From an uncultured Oscillospiraceae bacterium (GTDB lineage: Bacteria; Bacillota; Clostridia; Oscillospirales; Oscillospiraceae): a DNA stretch of 64,000 bases. Position numbers and translations under genes: made by a program. Location of the stretch: positions 1-64,000 of the forward strand of contig CANQSF010000009.1 of assembly GCA_947626345.1 (NCBI GenBank). Direction: 5' to 3'. The notes below the pieces were generated by a model that searched no databases, was not told where the DNA came from, and saw only the letters and a program-made list of their open reading frames with translations. Below, piece by piece: positions 1 to 7,794 of this stretch; within the stretch, counting starts at the first letter, position 1; each line of letters begins with the position of its first letter.

Positions 1-22
1 CCAGGGGCTACGTCCGTATTTG

Positions 23-68
23 CCCCTTCTAGGGGCTGGTCATGCCACCAGTTTACTGGTGGTCATGA
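23..68. repeat. Two adjacent hairpins, possible insertion-sequence end
   Basis: A short stem (CCCCT/AGGGG, 23-35) is followed directly by a long imperfect inverted repeat (40-52 against 55-68, arms ending in CCACCAGT and ACTGGTGG) with a two-base loop. No gene is visible between this and the nrdD promoter. Paired subterminal hairpins are typical of IS200/IS605-type ends, but no transposase is in the window and the left part is cut off, so identity is a guess. A terminator for an upstream gene is less likely because no T-run follows. Confidence 0.3.
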
Positions 69-195
69 CTATTTGGGCCGGATCTTGTTCCGCCTGAAAA
101 AATTTTATCTGTCTCCGCCGCCCCGATACAGATATCATTTTAGCGGGAAAACCGAAATCCTTAGATTTTTCAGGGGGTTGCGGGTTCTTGCCGGA

Positions 196-243
196 AAACA
201 AAATGTTGAAAGAAAAGCTATTGACAGGCACAAGATGTTGTGC
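196..243 (+). promoter_or_regulatory. Tandem NrdR-type operator boxes
   Basis: The 16-bp palindrome GCACAAGATGTTGTGC (228-243) matches 12 of 16 positions of the NrdR box consensus as I remember it (acaCwAtATaTwGtgt). A second, poorer copy lies at 196-211 (10 of 16). The boxes are 16 bp apart, i.e. 32 bp centre to centre, the three-helical-turn spacing expected of paired NrdR boxes. One box fills the spacer between -35 and -10 and the other lies just upstream of -35, so bound repressor would block RNA polymerase. The repressor gene is not in the window. Confidence 0.65.
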
Positions 244-249
244 TAGTAT
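221..249 (+). promoter_or_regulatory. nrdDG promoter
   Basis: A perfect -35 TTGACA (221-226), a 17-bp spacer and a -10 TAGTAT (244-249) precede nrdD. The transcript would have a leader of roughly 75 nt ending in a purine-rich ribosome-binding site (aaggagaggcgg). Confidence 0.75.
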
Positions 250-329
250 AGCATCCAGCAGCGTTATGTAACCAACCGGCACGACCGGGGCGACGATAGA
301 GAGAAAGCACAGAAGGAGAGGCGGAAACC

Positions 330-2528
330 ATGAAGATCATCAAGAGAAACGGCTCGGAGGTCACCTTCGACATCACCAAGATCATCAACGCCATCACCAA
401 GGCCAACGCCGTGGTGGACGAGGATCTGCGCATGACCAACACCCAGATCCACCGCATCGCGGACTCGGTGGAGAAGAGCTGCGTGGAGCTGGGCCGGTCC
501 CCCTCCGTGGAGGAGATCCAGGACATGGTGGAGGAGCAGATCATGGCCCACGGCGCCTATGAGGTGGCCAAGCGGTACATCACCTACCGCTATACCCGGA
601 GCCTGGTGCGCCAGTCCAACACCACCGATGACAAGATCCTGACCCTCATCGAGTGCAACAACGAGGAGGCCAAGCAGGAGAACTCCAACAAGAACCCGGT
701 GGTCAACTCCACCCAGCGGGACTATATGGCCGGCGAGGTCAGCCGGGATATCACCGCCCGTCTGCTGCTGCCCCAGGACATCGTGCAGGCCCACGAGGAC
801 GGCATCATCCACTTCCATGATACCGACTACTACGCCCAGCACATGCACAACTGCGACCTGGTGAACCTGGAGGACATGCTCCAGAACGGCACCGTCATCA
901 CCGACACCCTCATCGAGCGGCCCCACTCCTTCGCCACCGCCTGCAACATCGCCACCCAGATCGTGGCCCAGGTGGCCTCCAACCAGTACGGCGGCCAGTC
1001 CATCTCCCTGGCCCACCTGGCCCCCTTCGTGCAGGTCAGCCGGGAGAAGATCCGCGCCATCGTCCGGGACGAGATCAGCACCTTGGGCGTGGTGCCCACC
1101 GCCGAGCAGGTGGACAAGATCGTGGAAAAGCGCCTGCGGGAGGAGATCCGCCGCGGCGTGCAGACCATCCAGTATCAGGTGGTCACGCTGCTGACCACCA
1201 ACGGACAGGCCCCCTTCGTCACCGTGTTCATGTACCTGAACGAGGCCAAGAACGAGCAGGAGAAGAGGGACCTGGCCATCATCATCGAGGAGACACTGCT
1301 GCAGCGCTACGAGGGCGTGAAGAACGAGCAGGGCATCTGGGTCACCCCCGCCTTCCCCAAGCTGATCTACGTGCTGGAAGAGGACAACGTGGACGAGGGC
1401 ACGCCCTATTACTACCTGACCGAGCTGGCTGCCAAGTGCACCGCCAAGCGGATGGTGCCCGACTACATCTCCGAGAAGAAGATGCTGGAGCTGAAGGGCG
1501 ACGTGTACACCTGCATGGGCTGCCGCTCCTTCCTGACCCCGGACCGGTTCACCGACGCGGGCGTGGGCAACATCGCCAACGCCGGCAACTATGAGCCGGG
1601 CAAGCACAAGTATTACGGCCGCTTCAACCAGGGCGTGGTCACCATCAACCTGCCCGACGTGGCCCTCAGTTCCGGAGGCAATCTGGACAAGTTCTGGAAA
1701 ATATTCGACGAGCGGCTGGAGCTGTGCCACCGGGCGCTGCGCTGCCGCCACGAGCGGCTGAAGGGGACCCTCTCCGACGCGGCCCCCATCCTGTGGCAGT
1801 ACGGCGCGCTGGCCCGCCTGCCCAAGGGCGAGCCCATCGACAAGCTGCTCTACGGCGGCTATTCCACCATCTCCCTGGGCTACGCGGGGCTCTATGAGTG
1901 CGTCAAGTACATGACCGGCAAGAGCCATACCGATCCCTCCGCCACCCCCTTTGCCCTGGACATCATGCAGATGATGAACGACAAGTGCAAGCAGTGGAAG
2001 ACGGCCGAGAACATCGACTACTCCCTGTACGGCACGCCGCTGGAGAGCACCACCTACAAGTTCGCCAAGTGTCTGCAGAAGCGCTTCGGCATCATCGAGG
2101 GCATCACCGACAAGGGCTATATCACCAACTCCTACCACGTGCACGTGACCGAGCAGATCGACGCCTTCACCAAGCTGAAGTTCGAGGCCCAGTTCCAGCA
2201 CCTGTCTCCCGGCGGCGCCATCAGCTATGTGGAGGTGCCGGACATGCAGAACAACCTGGAGGCCGTGCTGCAGGTCATGCGCTTCATCTACGACAACATC
2301 ATCTACGCCGAGCTGAACACCAAGAGCGACTACTGCCAGGTGTGCGGCTGGGACGGGGAGATCGAGATCGTGGAGGACGACGGCAAGCTCATCTGGCGCT
2401 GCCCCCGCTGCGGCAACACCGACCAGGCCAAGATGAACGTGGCCCGGCGCACCTGCGGCTACATCGGCACCCAGTTCTGGAACCAGGGCCGGACCCAGGA
2501 GATCAAGGACCGGGTCCTGCATCTGTAA
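330..2528 (+). CDS. nrdD: Anaerobic (class III) ribonucleoside-triphosphate reductase
   Basis: This 732-residue protein reduces ribonucleoside triphosphates to dNTPs with a glycyl radical, using formate as reductant in the known family. The N-terminal 90 residues form an ATP-cone (MKIIKRNGSEV start), the allosteric nucleotide-sensing domain. The C-terminus carries a four-cysteine zinc site (Cys669, 672, 691, 694) followed by the radical motif RTCGY, in which Gly710 is the expected radical site. The length is normal for the family. It is the first gene of an operon with its activase, three bases downstream, and the upstream NrdR-type boxes suggest repression when nucleotides are plentiful. An oxygen-sensitive enzyme here indicates an anaerobic lifestyle. 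Confidence 0.97.
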   Translation: MKIIKRNGSEVTFDITKIINAITKANAVVDEDLRMTNTQIHRIADSVEKSCVELGRSPSVEEIQDMVEEQIMAHGAYEVAKRYITYRYTRSLVRQSNTTDDKILTLIECNNEEAKQENSNKNPVVNSTQRDYMAGEVSRDITARLLLPQDIVQAHEDGIIHFHDTDYYAQHMHNCDLVNLEDMLQNGTVITDTLIERPHSFATACNIATQIVAQVASNQYGGQSISLAHLAPFVQVSREKIRAIVRDEISTLGVVPTAEQVDKIVEKRLREEIRRGVQTIQYQVVTLLTTNGQAPFVTVFMYLNEAKNEQEKRDLAIIIEETLLQRYEGVKNEQGIWVTPAFPKLIYVLEEDNVDEGTPYYYLTELAAKCTAKRMVPDYISEKKMLELKGDVYTCMGCRSFLTPDRFTDAGVGNIANAGNYEPGKHKYYGRFNQGVVTINLPDVALSSGGNLDKFWKIFDERLELCHRALRCRHERLKGTLSDAAPILWQYGALARLPKGEPIDKLLYGGYSTISLGYAGLYECVKYMTGKSHTDPSATPFALDIMQMMNDKCKQWKTAENIDYSLYGTPLESTTYKFAKCLQKRFGIIEGITDKGYITNSYHVHVTEQIDAFTKLKFEAQFQHLSPGGAISYVEVPDMQNNLEAVLQVMRFIYDNIIYAELNTKSDYCQVCGWDGEIEIVEDDGKLIWRCPRCGNTDQAKMNVARRTCGYIGTQFWNQGRTQEIKDRVLHL

Positions 2529-2531
2529 GGC

Positions 2532-3074
2532 ATGTATTACGGAGAGATCAAAAACTGCGATATCGCCAACGGCATCGGCGTGCGGGTGACGCTGTTCGTG
2601 TCCGGTTGCACCAACCGGTGCCCCGGCTGCTTCCAGCCGGAGACCTGGGATTTCGACTACGGCCAGCCCTTCACCGCCGAGACGGAGGAGAAGCTGCTGC
2701 AAATGCTGGCTCCCAGCTACATCAACGGCCTGACTCTGCTGGGCGGCGACCCCTTCGAGCCGGACAACCAGCGGGCCCTGACGCCGTTCCTGCGCCGGGT
2801 GCGGGAGCGGTACCCGAAAAAGACGATCTGGGCCTTCACCGGCTTCCTCTATGAAGACCTGCTGCGGGAGGGGAGCCACCCCCGCTGCGAGGCGACGGAC
2901 GAGATGCTGGGGCTGATCGACGTGCTGGTGGACGGACCGTTCGTCCAGCGGTTGAAGGACATCAGTCTCCGCTTCCGGGGCTCGTCCAATCAGCGGCTCA
3001 TCGACATGAACGCCACCCGGGATCGGGGACAGATCGTCCTTTGGGACGACCATAGAGGACCGGCCTCCCGCTGA
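2532..3074 (+). CDS. nrdG: Anaerobic ribonucleotide reductase activating protein
   Basis: A 180-residue radical-SAM enzyme that uses a [4Fe-4S] cluster and S-adenosylmethionine to create the glycyl radical on NrdD. The cluster motif is CTNRCPGC (Cys26, 30, 33), followed by the family motif LTLLGGDPF. It starts three bases after nrdD, so the two are co-transcribed and probably translationally coupled; the Shine-Dalgarno sequence is weak. A GC-rich hairpin without a clear T-run overlaps the stop codon (about 3057-3085). Confidence 0.95.
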   Translation: MYYGEIKNCDIANGIGVRVTLFVSGCTNRCPGCFQPETWDFDYGQPFTAETEEKLLQMLAPSYINGLTLLGGDPFEPDNQRALTPFLRRVRERYPKKTIWAFTGFLYEDLLREGSHPRCEATDEMLGLIDVLVDGPFVQRLKDISLRFRGSSNQRLIDMNATRDRGQIVLWDDHRGPASR

Positions 3075-3108
3075 CGGGGGACCGGTCTTATCCATTAGAG
3101 GAGGAACG

Positions 3109-3840
3109 ATGCGCAACTATCTGGAAAGAGACGATATACTGAGCACCAGCAAGACGGACTTCCGGGGCGAGCTGCGGCTGTCGGGGCTGTTCGATCTGTT
3201 CATGGATCTGGCGGCGGAGCACGCGGAGACCGTGGGCGTGGGCTATGCGGACATGCTCTCCCACCGGGCCTTCTGGCTGGCGGTGCGGACGCGGGTGCGG
3301 ATCTATCAGATGCCCCGATACATGGATCAGGTGCGGGCCCGCACCTGGCCGGCCCAGCCGGGCAACGTCAAATGCGACCGCTTTTACCGGCTCACCCGGG
3401 ACGGGGAGACCGTCGCCGAGGGGAGGACCGAGTGGGTGGCCCAGAACGTGGACACCGGCAGGATCATGAAGCCGGAGGAGTACGGCTATCCCGTGGATAT
3501 GACACCGCTGCCCGAGCGGGTCTGCGACGGCCCCTTCACCCGTTTCCGGGAGAAGCCGGACCCGGCGAACCTGTGGGCGGAGTACACGGTCACCTCCCGG
3601 GACATCGACACTGGCCGGCACATGAACAACGTGGCCTATGTGCGCATGCTGCTGGGCGCCTTCCCCGTGGCGGAGCTGGAGGATATGGACATCGCCGAGG
3701 CGGAGATATCCTACAGCGCCGCCTGCCGGGAGGGAGAGCGGCTGCGCATCTATCGCCGCGGGGACGAGGAGGGCTGGCACATGCTGGTGCAGAAGCCCGA
3801 TGGCTCCACCGCCGCCCAGATGGTCCTGCGGGTGAGATGA
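3109..3840 (+). CDS. Acyl-ACP thioesterase family protein
   Basis: A 243-residue double hot-dog protein of the acyl-ACP thioesterase family (FatA/FatB type), which releases free fatty acids from acyl carrier protein in the cytoplasm. The second hot-dog contains the diagnostic DTGRHMNNVAY stretch around residue 170, which holds the catalytic His and Asn region. A strong ribosome-binding site (gaggagg) precedes the ATG. It lies 34 bp after nrdG, probably as a separate function, and converges with asnB. Its true acyl substrate cannot be read from sequence. Confidence 0.85.
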   Translation: MRNYLERDDILSTSKTDFRGELRLSGLFDLFMDLAAEHAETVGVGYADMLSHRAFWLAVRTRVRIYQMPRYMDQVRARTWPAQPGNVKCDRFYRLTRDGETVAEGRTEWVAQNVDTGRIMKPEEYGYPVDMTPLPERVCDGPFTRFREKPDPANLWAEYTVTSRDIDTGRHMNNVAYVRMLLGAFPVAELEDMDIAEAEISYSAACREGERLRIYRRGDEEGWHMLVQKPDGSTAAQMVLRVR

Positions 3841-3846
3841 ACAGAG

Positions 3847-3880
3847 GGAGCAGGTCCCGGGATGGGACCCGCTCCGCTTA
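3847..3880. terminator. Hairpin between convergent thioesterase and asnB genes
   Basis: An 11-bp stem with one mismatch (GGAGC-A-GGTCCC against GGGACC-C-GCTCC, five-base loop) occupies the gap between the two convergent stop codons. The trailing sequence GCTTATCTT is only partly T-rich, so efficiency is uncertain. Confidence 0.5.
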
Positions 3881-3886
3881 TCTTGG

Positions 3887-5467
3887 TTACTTCCCGCTGG
3901 CGCCGTAGTTTGCCAGCACCCGGGCGCTGGGGTCGTCCACGTCGCAGCCGGCCCAGCTTTTGTTGGGCATCCAGAAATCCGCCACCATCTCCGCCTGGCC
4001 GGGGTAGTATTTCTCGAATATCTCCCGGTACAGCAGGCTCTCCTTGGTGAAGGGCCGGGCGAAGGTATATCTCTGCCGCGCCGCCTCGTATTCCGAGTCG
4101 GTGTACTTCGTCTCGGCGTATTCCTTGAGATCGTCCACCATGGAGTGGCCCACCGCGTCGGAGAAGGCCGCCTTCTGCCGCCAGAGGATGGAGTCGGGCA
4201 GCAGATGATCCTTTTCAAAGGCGTGGCGCAAGAGATACTTGCCCATGCCGTAGCTGTTCACCTTCAGCTTCGGGTCCACCTGCATCACATACCGCACGAA
4301 CTCCAGGTCCCCGAAGGGCACCCGGGCCTCGATGGAGTTGACGGATATGCACCGGTCCGCCCGGAGCACGTCATACATGTGCAGCTCGTCGATGCGCTTT
4401 TTCGCCTCCGCCTGGAAGGCCTCCGGGGAGGGGGCGAAGTCGGTGTATTTATAGCCGAATAGCTCATCGGATATCTCGCCGGTCATGAGCACCCGCACAT
4501 CCGTGCGCTCGTGTATGGCCTTGCAGCACAGGTACATGCCCATGCTGGCCCGGATGGTGGTGATGTCCCAGGTGCCCAGCAGGGCAATGACCTCCTCCAG
4601 GCTGGCCAGCACCTCTTCCCGGGTCATGGTCACCTCCGTGTGCTCCGCCCCCAGGTAGTCCGCCGCCTGCCGGGCGTACTTCAGGTCGATGGGGTCCGTG
4701 TCCATGCCGATGGCGAAGGAGCGGATGTGCTTGCCCAGGATGCGGGCGGAGATGGCGCACACCAGGCTGGAGTCCAGCCCGCCGGACAGGAGAAAGCCCA
4801 GGGGCGCGTCCGCGTCCAGGCGCTTGTCCACGGCCAGGATCAGCTTCTCCCGGATGTTTTTGCACACCGTCTCCACATCGTCCGGCAGGTACGCATCCAC
4901 GGTGGTCAGGTCGGCGTAGCGGACGAACTTCCCGTCGGCCCAGTAGTGACCGGGAGGGAAGGGGAGCACCTTCTCGCACAGGCCCACCAGGTTCTTTGCC
5001 TCGCTGGCGAAGACCATGCTGCCGTCGGCGAGCTTGCCGTAGTACAGCGGCCGGATGCCGATGGGGTCCCGGGCGGCGATGAGCCGGTCCGCCTTGCTGT
5101 CGTATATCAGCATGGCGAACTCCGCGTCCAGCATTTTGAACATGTCCAGGCCGTATTTCCGGTACAGGGGCAGGATGATCTCGCAGTCCGAATCGCTGAT
5201 AAAATCATATTCCTTTGCCAGCTCCGCCTTCAGCGGCCGGAACAGGTACAGCTCCCCGTTGCACACCGCCATGTCCCCGTCCAGATGGAACGGCTGCATC
5301 CCCTCCGGATGCAGGCCCATGATGGCCAGCCGGTGAAAGCACAGCCACCCGTCCCCGGCCGGCTCGATCCGGCTCATGTCCGGGCCACGGGACTTGGTCC
5401 GGGCAATATAGGGCTGCAGCTGCTCTTTGGTGAGTGTCCTCTTGGTGAATCCCATGATCGCACACAT
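3887..5467 (-). CDS. asnB: Asparagine synthase (glutamine-hydrolysing), AsnB
   Basis: This enzyme makes asparagine from aspartate, ATP and glutamine. The start is placed at the Met immediately before Cys2 (MCAIMGF), because that Cys must become the N-terminal nucleophile of the glutaminase domain; an AAGGAG site lies eight bases upstream. A longer frame upstream would bury the nucleophile. The N-terminal class II glutamine amidotransferase domain (about residues 2-200) is followed by the synthetase domain with the ATP-pyrophosphatase loop SGGLDSS. Length (526 residues) is normal. It has its own consensus promoter. Confidence 0.95.
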   Translation of the reverse strand: MCAIMGFTKRTLTKEQLQPYIARTKSRGPDMSRIEPAGDGWLCFHRLAIMGLHPEGMQPFHLDGDMAVCNGELYLFRPLKAELAKEYDFISDSDCEIILPLYRKYGLDMFKMLDAEFAMLIYDSKADRLIAARDPIGIRPLYYGKLADGSMVFASEAKNLVGLCEKVLPFPPGHYWADGKFVRYADLTTVDAYLPDDVETVCKNIREKLILAVDKRLDADAPLGFLLSGGLDSSLVCAISARILGKHIRSFAIGMDTDPIDLKYARQAADYLGAEHTEVTMTREEVLASLEEVIALLGTWDITTIRASMGMYLCCKAIHERTDVRVLMTGEISDELFGYKYTDFAPSPEAFQAEAKKRIDELHMYDVLRADRCISVNSIEARVPFGDLEFVRYVMQVDPKLKVNSYGMGKYLLRHAFEKDHLLPDSILWRQKAAFSDAVGHSMVDDLKEYAETKYTDSEYEAARQRYTFARPFTKESLLYREIFEKYYPGQAEMVADFWMPNKSWAGCDVDDPSARVLANYGASGK

Positions 5468-5497
5468 ATCCTCTTTCTCCTTGCCTTGCATGAAAAC

Positions 5498-5534
5498 GAG
5501 CAAAGACGCTCTGCGGTGCAGAACGTCTTTGCTC
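5498..5534 (-). terminator. Perfect long hairpin at the 5' end of the asnB transcript
   Basis: Two 17-base arms (one mismatch/wobble) enclose a three-base loop and, on the minus strand, are followed by GTTTTC. It terminates transcripts coming from the Na/Pi cotransporter gene, but it also lies downstream of the asnB promoter and would form the first bases of the asnB mRNA. Confidence 0.7.
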
Positions 5535-5542
5535 TGGGCTGG

Positions 5543-5571
5543 ATTATAAGCGCGTCTTCTGGATTTGTCAA
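5543..5571 (-). promoter_or_regulatory. Perfect consensus promoter of asnB
   Basis: On the minus strand the sequence reads TTGACA (5571-5566), a 17-bp spacer, then TATAAT (5548-5543), both boxes matching the sigma-A consensus exactly. Transcription should begin near 5536, right at the base of the hairpin described at 5498-5534. Confidence 0.85.
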
Positions 5572-5578
5572 GAAAAAT

Positions 5579-7396
5579 TTATTTTTTGTCCTCCTGGGAC
5601 TCCAAATGGAGCTGGTGGGAGTATTTGTGGTAGTTGTCCCGGAACAGCCGGTTGTAGGTCTGGTTGCCGGAGTGGTGCAGCTCGTGCAAATACAGGTGCT
5701 CGTGGCCGGAGATGGACAGGTCGTCCCGCCCCAGCATGTACACCGCCAGATCGGAGCACTGGTCGCTGACGCGCTCCAGATTTTGAAGGATATTCTCGTA
5801 CTGGATGCCCATGTAGACGTCGCAGGCGCCCCGGGTCATCCGGTCCACGTGCCGGGACCGCATCGCCTCGATGATGTCGTCGATGACCTCCTCCAGAGGC
5901 TCCACCGTCCGGGCGCGGTCCAGATCGTCGGCCTTGAACACGTCCACCGTCAGGGCCAGGATGTCCCGCACCGCGGCCATGGTGCCCCGCAGATCCTCCT
6001 GGGCGGCGGGGGAGAGGGTCTTGCCGGACTCCATGAACCGCTGCTGGTCGTGGAGGATGTTTTGGGCCAGATCGCCGATGCGCTCAAAGCAGGTGAGGGC
6101 CTTGATCTGGAAGTTCTGGTCCCGGTTGTCGGCGGCCCGGGTCACATAGGGGGAGAGGCTGACGATATACTGGTTGGCCGCATCGGCCATCCTATCCAGC
6201 AGCTCCTCCCGCTGGTTGACGCGCTCGGTGCGCTTGGCATCGTACTCGAAGATCTGCTGGAAGGCTGCGTCGTAGTTGTGCAGGGCCACGTCCGCCATGT
6301 GGCCGATCAGGTGGGCGGACTGGTCCAGGGCCAGGGTGGGGTTGGTGACCAGGTGGCTGTCCAGCTCCCGCAGGTTGGTCAGGATGTCCTGGTCCTCCGC
6401 GTCCAGAGGCTTATCCGGCACCAGCTTCTCCGCCAGCCGGGCGAACGCGCCGCTCATAGGCAGCAGCAGCACCGCCGGCACCAGCCGGAACAGGCCGTGG
6501 ATGTTGGCCACGCCGCCGGAGTCCAGGGAGCTGTACCACAGCCCGTCGGTGAGCACCCCCGCCGTGCGCAGCACCGTCATGACCAGGGCGATGAGGACCG
6601 CGGCGCAGATGTTGTAGATCACATGCACTACGACGGTGCGGATCTGCTCCGGCTTGGCGCCGATGCGGCAGACCAGGAAGGTGGTCAGGCAGTCGCCGAT
6701 GTTCACGCCGATGATCACGGCGAACACCCCGCAAAAGCGCACGCCCACGGAGCTGGCGATGGACTGGAGGATGCCGATCACGGCGGAGGAGCTCTGGATG
6801 ACGCCGGTGACCGCCGCGCCGGAGAGGAAGCCCAGGATGTAGTTGTCCTCAAAGGCGGTGAGAAGGCCGCTGAGCCGGTCGCCCAGGGAGCTGACCGCGT
6901 CGCTCATGAAGATCAGTCCCATGAACAGGATGCCGAAGCCCACGGCGATGGTGCCCGCGTTTTTGGCGGCGCTCTTGGCCACGAACATCAACAGCACCAT
7001 GCCGATGACCAGGGCGATGGGGGCCAGGTTGTCCGCGTTGAACAGGTACAGGATGCTGGTGCTGCCGGCCTGCAGGTCCATCAGGCGGATGATCTGGGCG
7101 GTGATGGCGGTGCCCACGTTGGCCCCCAGCACGATGCCGATGGACTGGCGGAAGGTGAGGAACCCCGCGCCCACCAGTCCTACCGTCAGCACGATGGCGG
7201 CGGTGGAGCTCTGGATCATGCAGGTGACCAGCATGCCCAGCAGAAAGCCCATGGCGGGACGGCTGGTGACCTTGGCCAGGGCCGCCTTCATGGCCCCGCC
7301 GGAGCAGCTCTTCAGCCCGTCGCCCATGAGGCGCATGCCGTACAGGAACATGCTCAGCCCGCCCAGCATGGCGATGATCTTGTAAAATATCTCCAT
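5579..7396 (-). CDS. Na+/phosphate cotransporter with PhoU-like tail
   Basis: A 605-residue inner-membrane protein. The first half contains two Na/Pi-cotransporter II repeats with the signature glutamine motifs QSSTAAIV (Gln62) and QSSSAVIG (Gln201) and roughly nine hydrophobic segments. The cytoplasmic C-terminal part (about 370-590) resembles PhoU helical bundles. This architecture is common in bacteria (YjbB-like) and is linked to phosphate transport or homeostasis. The start is set at MEIFYK, preceded by agaggga; 50 extra in-frame residues upstream look non-coding. It ends before the asnB promoter. Confidence 0.9.
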   Translation of the reverse strand: MEIFYKIIAMLGGLSMFLYGMRLMGDGLKSCSGGAMKAALAKVTSRPAMGFLLGMLVTCMIQSSTAAIVLTVGLVGAGFLTFRQSIGIVLGANVGTAITAQIIRLMDLQAGSTSILYLFNADNLAPIALVIGMVLLMFVAKSAAKNAGTIAVGFGILFMGLIFMSDAVSSLGDRLSGLLTAFEDNYILGFLSGAAVTGVIQSSSAVIGILQSIASSVGVRFCGVFAVIIGVNIGDCLTTFLVCRIGAKPEQIRTVVVHVIYNICAAVLIALVMTVLRTAGVLTDGLWYSSLDSGGVANIHGLFRLVPAVLLLPMSGAFARLAEKLVPDKPLDAEDQDILTNLRELDSHLVTNPTLALDQSAHLIGHMADVALHNYDAAFQQIFEYDAKRTERVNQREELLDRMADAANQYIVSLSPYVTRAADNRDQNFQIKALTCFERIGDLAQNILHDQQRFMESGKTLSPAAQEDLRGTMAAVRDILALTVDVFKADDLDRARTVEPLEEVIDDIIEAMRSRHVDRMTRGACDVYMGIQYENILQNLERVSDQCSDLAVYMLGRDDLSISGHEHLYLHELHHSGNQTYNRLFRDNYHKYSHQLHLESQEDKK

Positions 7397-7471
7397 TGTG
7401 TTCCCTCTTCCCAGAAAAACGGATAAAACAGACCGGTTGTATATAGGCCCAAATTCTCCTAAATATATCTT

Positions 7472-7500
7472 ATTACACAAGCAAGATGGCGGCAAGTTAA
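7472..7500 (-). promoter_or_regulatory. Possible promoter of the Na/Pi cotransporter gene
   Basis: The minus strand reads TTAACT, 17 bp, TGTAAT about 75 bases before the start codon. The match is moderate (4/6 and 5/6). The rest of 7397-7610 is AT-rich and holds no gene that I can support. Confidence 0.35.
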
Positions 7501-7616
7501 ATTTCTGTATCAATTCCTTTCGGCATTTACAGGCGGACCGGGACACACTGGTCAGAATGGCTAAAAATTACCAAATTCTTGGCAGAAAAATGTCTTATCG
7601 GCGGGAGCGGGAAGAA

Positions 7617-7646
7617 TTGACTTTCCGTTTGCCGCTTTGCTATAAT
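7617..7646 (+). promoter_or_regulatory. Purine operon promoter
   Basis: TTGACT (7617-7622), an 18-bp spacer and a perfect TATAAT (7641-7646). The predicted start near 7653 gives a leader of about 140 nt that contains the riboswitch. Confidence 0.75.
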
Positions 7647-7664
7647 ATTCGTGACAATGATACA

Positions 7665-7740
7665 GCTATGAGTTGGCGACTGACGGTACGCGAGGCACGC
7701 GGGGGAGCCAATTTCATTGAAACGCCGACCGTCTGGGCAG
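7665..7740 (+). ncRNA. ZTP (pfl-type) riboswitch aptamer
   Basis: The leader contains features I recognise from the ZTP/ZMP-sensing pfl RNA: a 5' domain with GGCGACTGACGG (7675-7686), a helix with GGGGGAGCCA (7701-7710), and the conserved 3' end GCCGACCGTCTGGGCA (7724-7739). ZMP/ZTP is the AICAR nucleotide that accumulates when formyl-tetrahydrofolate is short, and this operon encodes AICAR transformylase and fhs, which fits. The assignment is by eye, not by covariance search. Confidence 0.7.
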
Positions 7741-7780
7741 CTCCTGTTTGATGAAAGATCAGGGCTGCTCAATTTGCTTT
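7737..7780 (+). terminator. Riboswitch expression platform (attenuator)
   Basis: GCAGC-T-CCTG (7737-7746) pairs with CAGGGCTGC (7760-7768) around a 13-base loop, followed by a weak T-rich tract to 7780. The left arm shares GCAG with the conserved 3' end of the aptamer, so ligand binding would compete with terminator formation and turn the operon on. Confidence 0.55.
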
Positions 7781-7794
7781 AAGGAAGTGCATTC

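Noticed and set aside
40..282. 80-codon minus-strand frame left of nrdD
   Set aside because: It overlaps the nrdD promoter and the end hairpin, has no ribosome-binding site and matches no family.
264..3116. Very long open frame (950 codons) antisense to nrdDG, and similar ones antisense to purL (16830-20675) and others
   Set aside because: They mirror the codon bias of well-identified genes on the other strand, have low-complexity compositions rich in Gly, His, Leu and Val, and lack ribosome-binding sites.
5468..5578. T-box riboswitch in front of asnB
   Set aside because: The leader is too short and lacks the GGTGGNACCGCG-type T-box sequence; the structure present is a plain hairpin.
7638..7652. 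15-bp identity between the purine promoter and the promoter at 29050-29064
   Set aside because: Both are -10 regions, and a few chance 15-base matches are expected in a window of this size.
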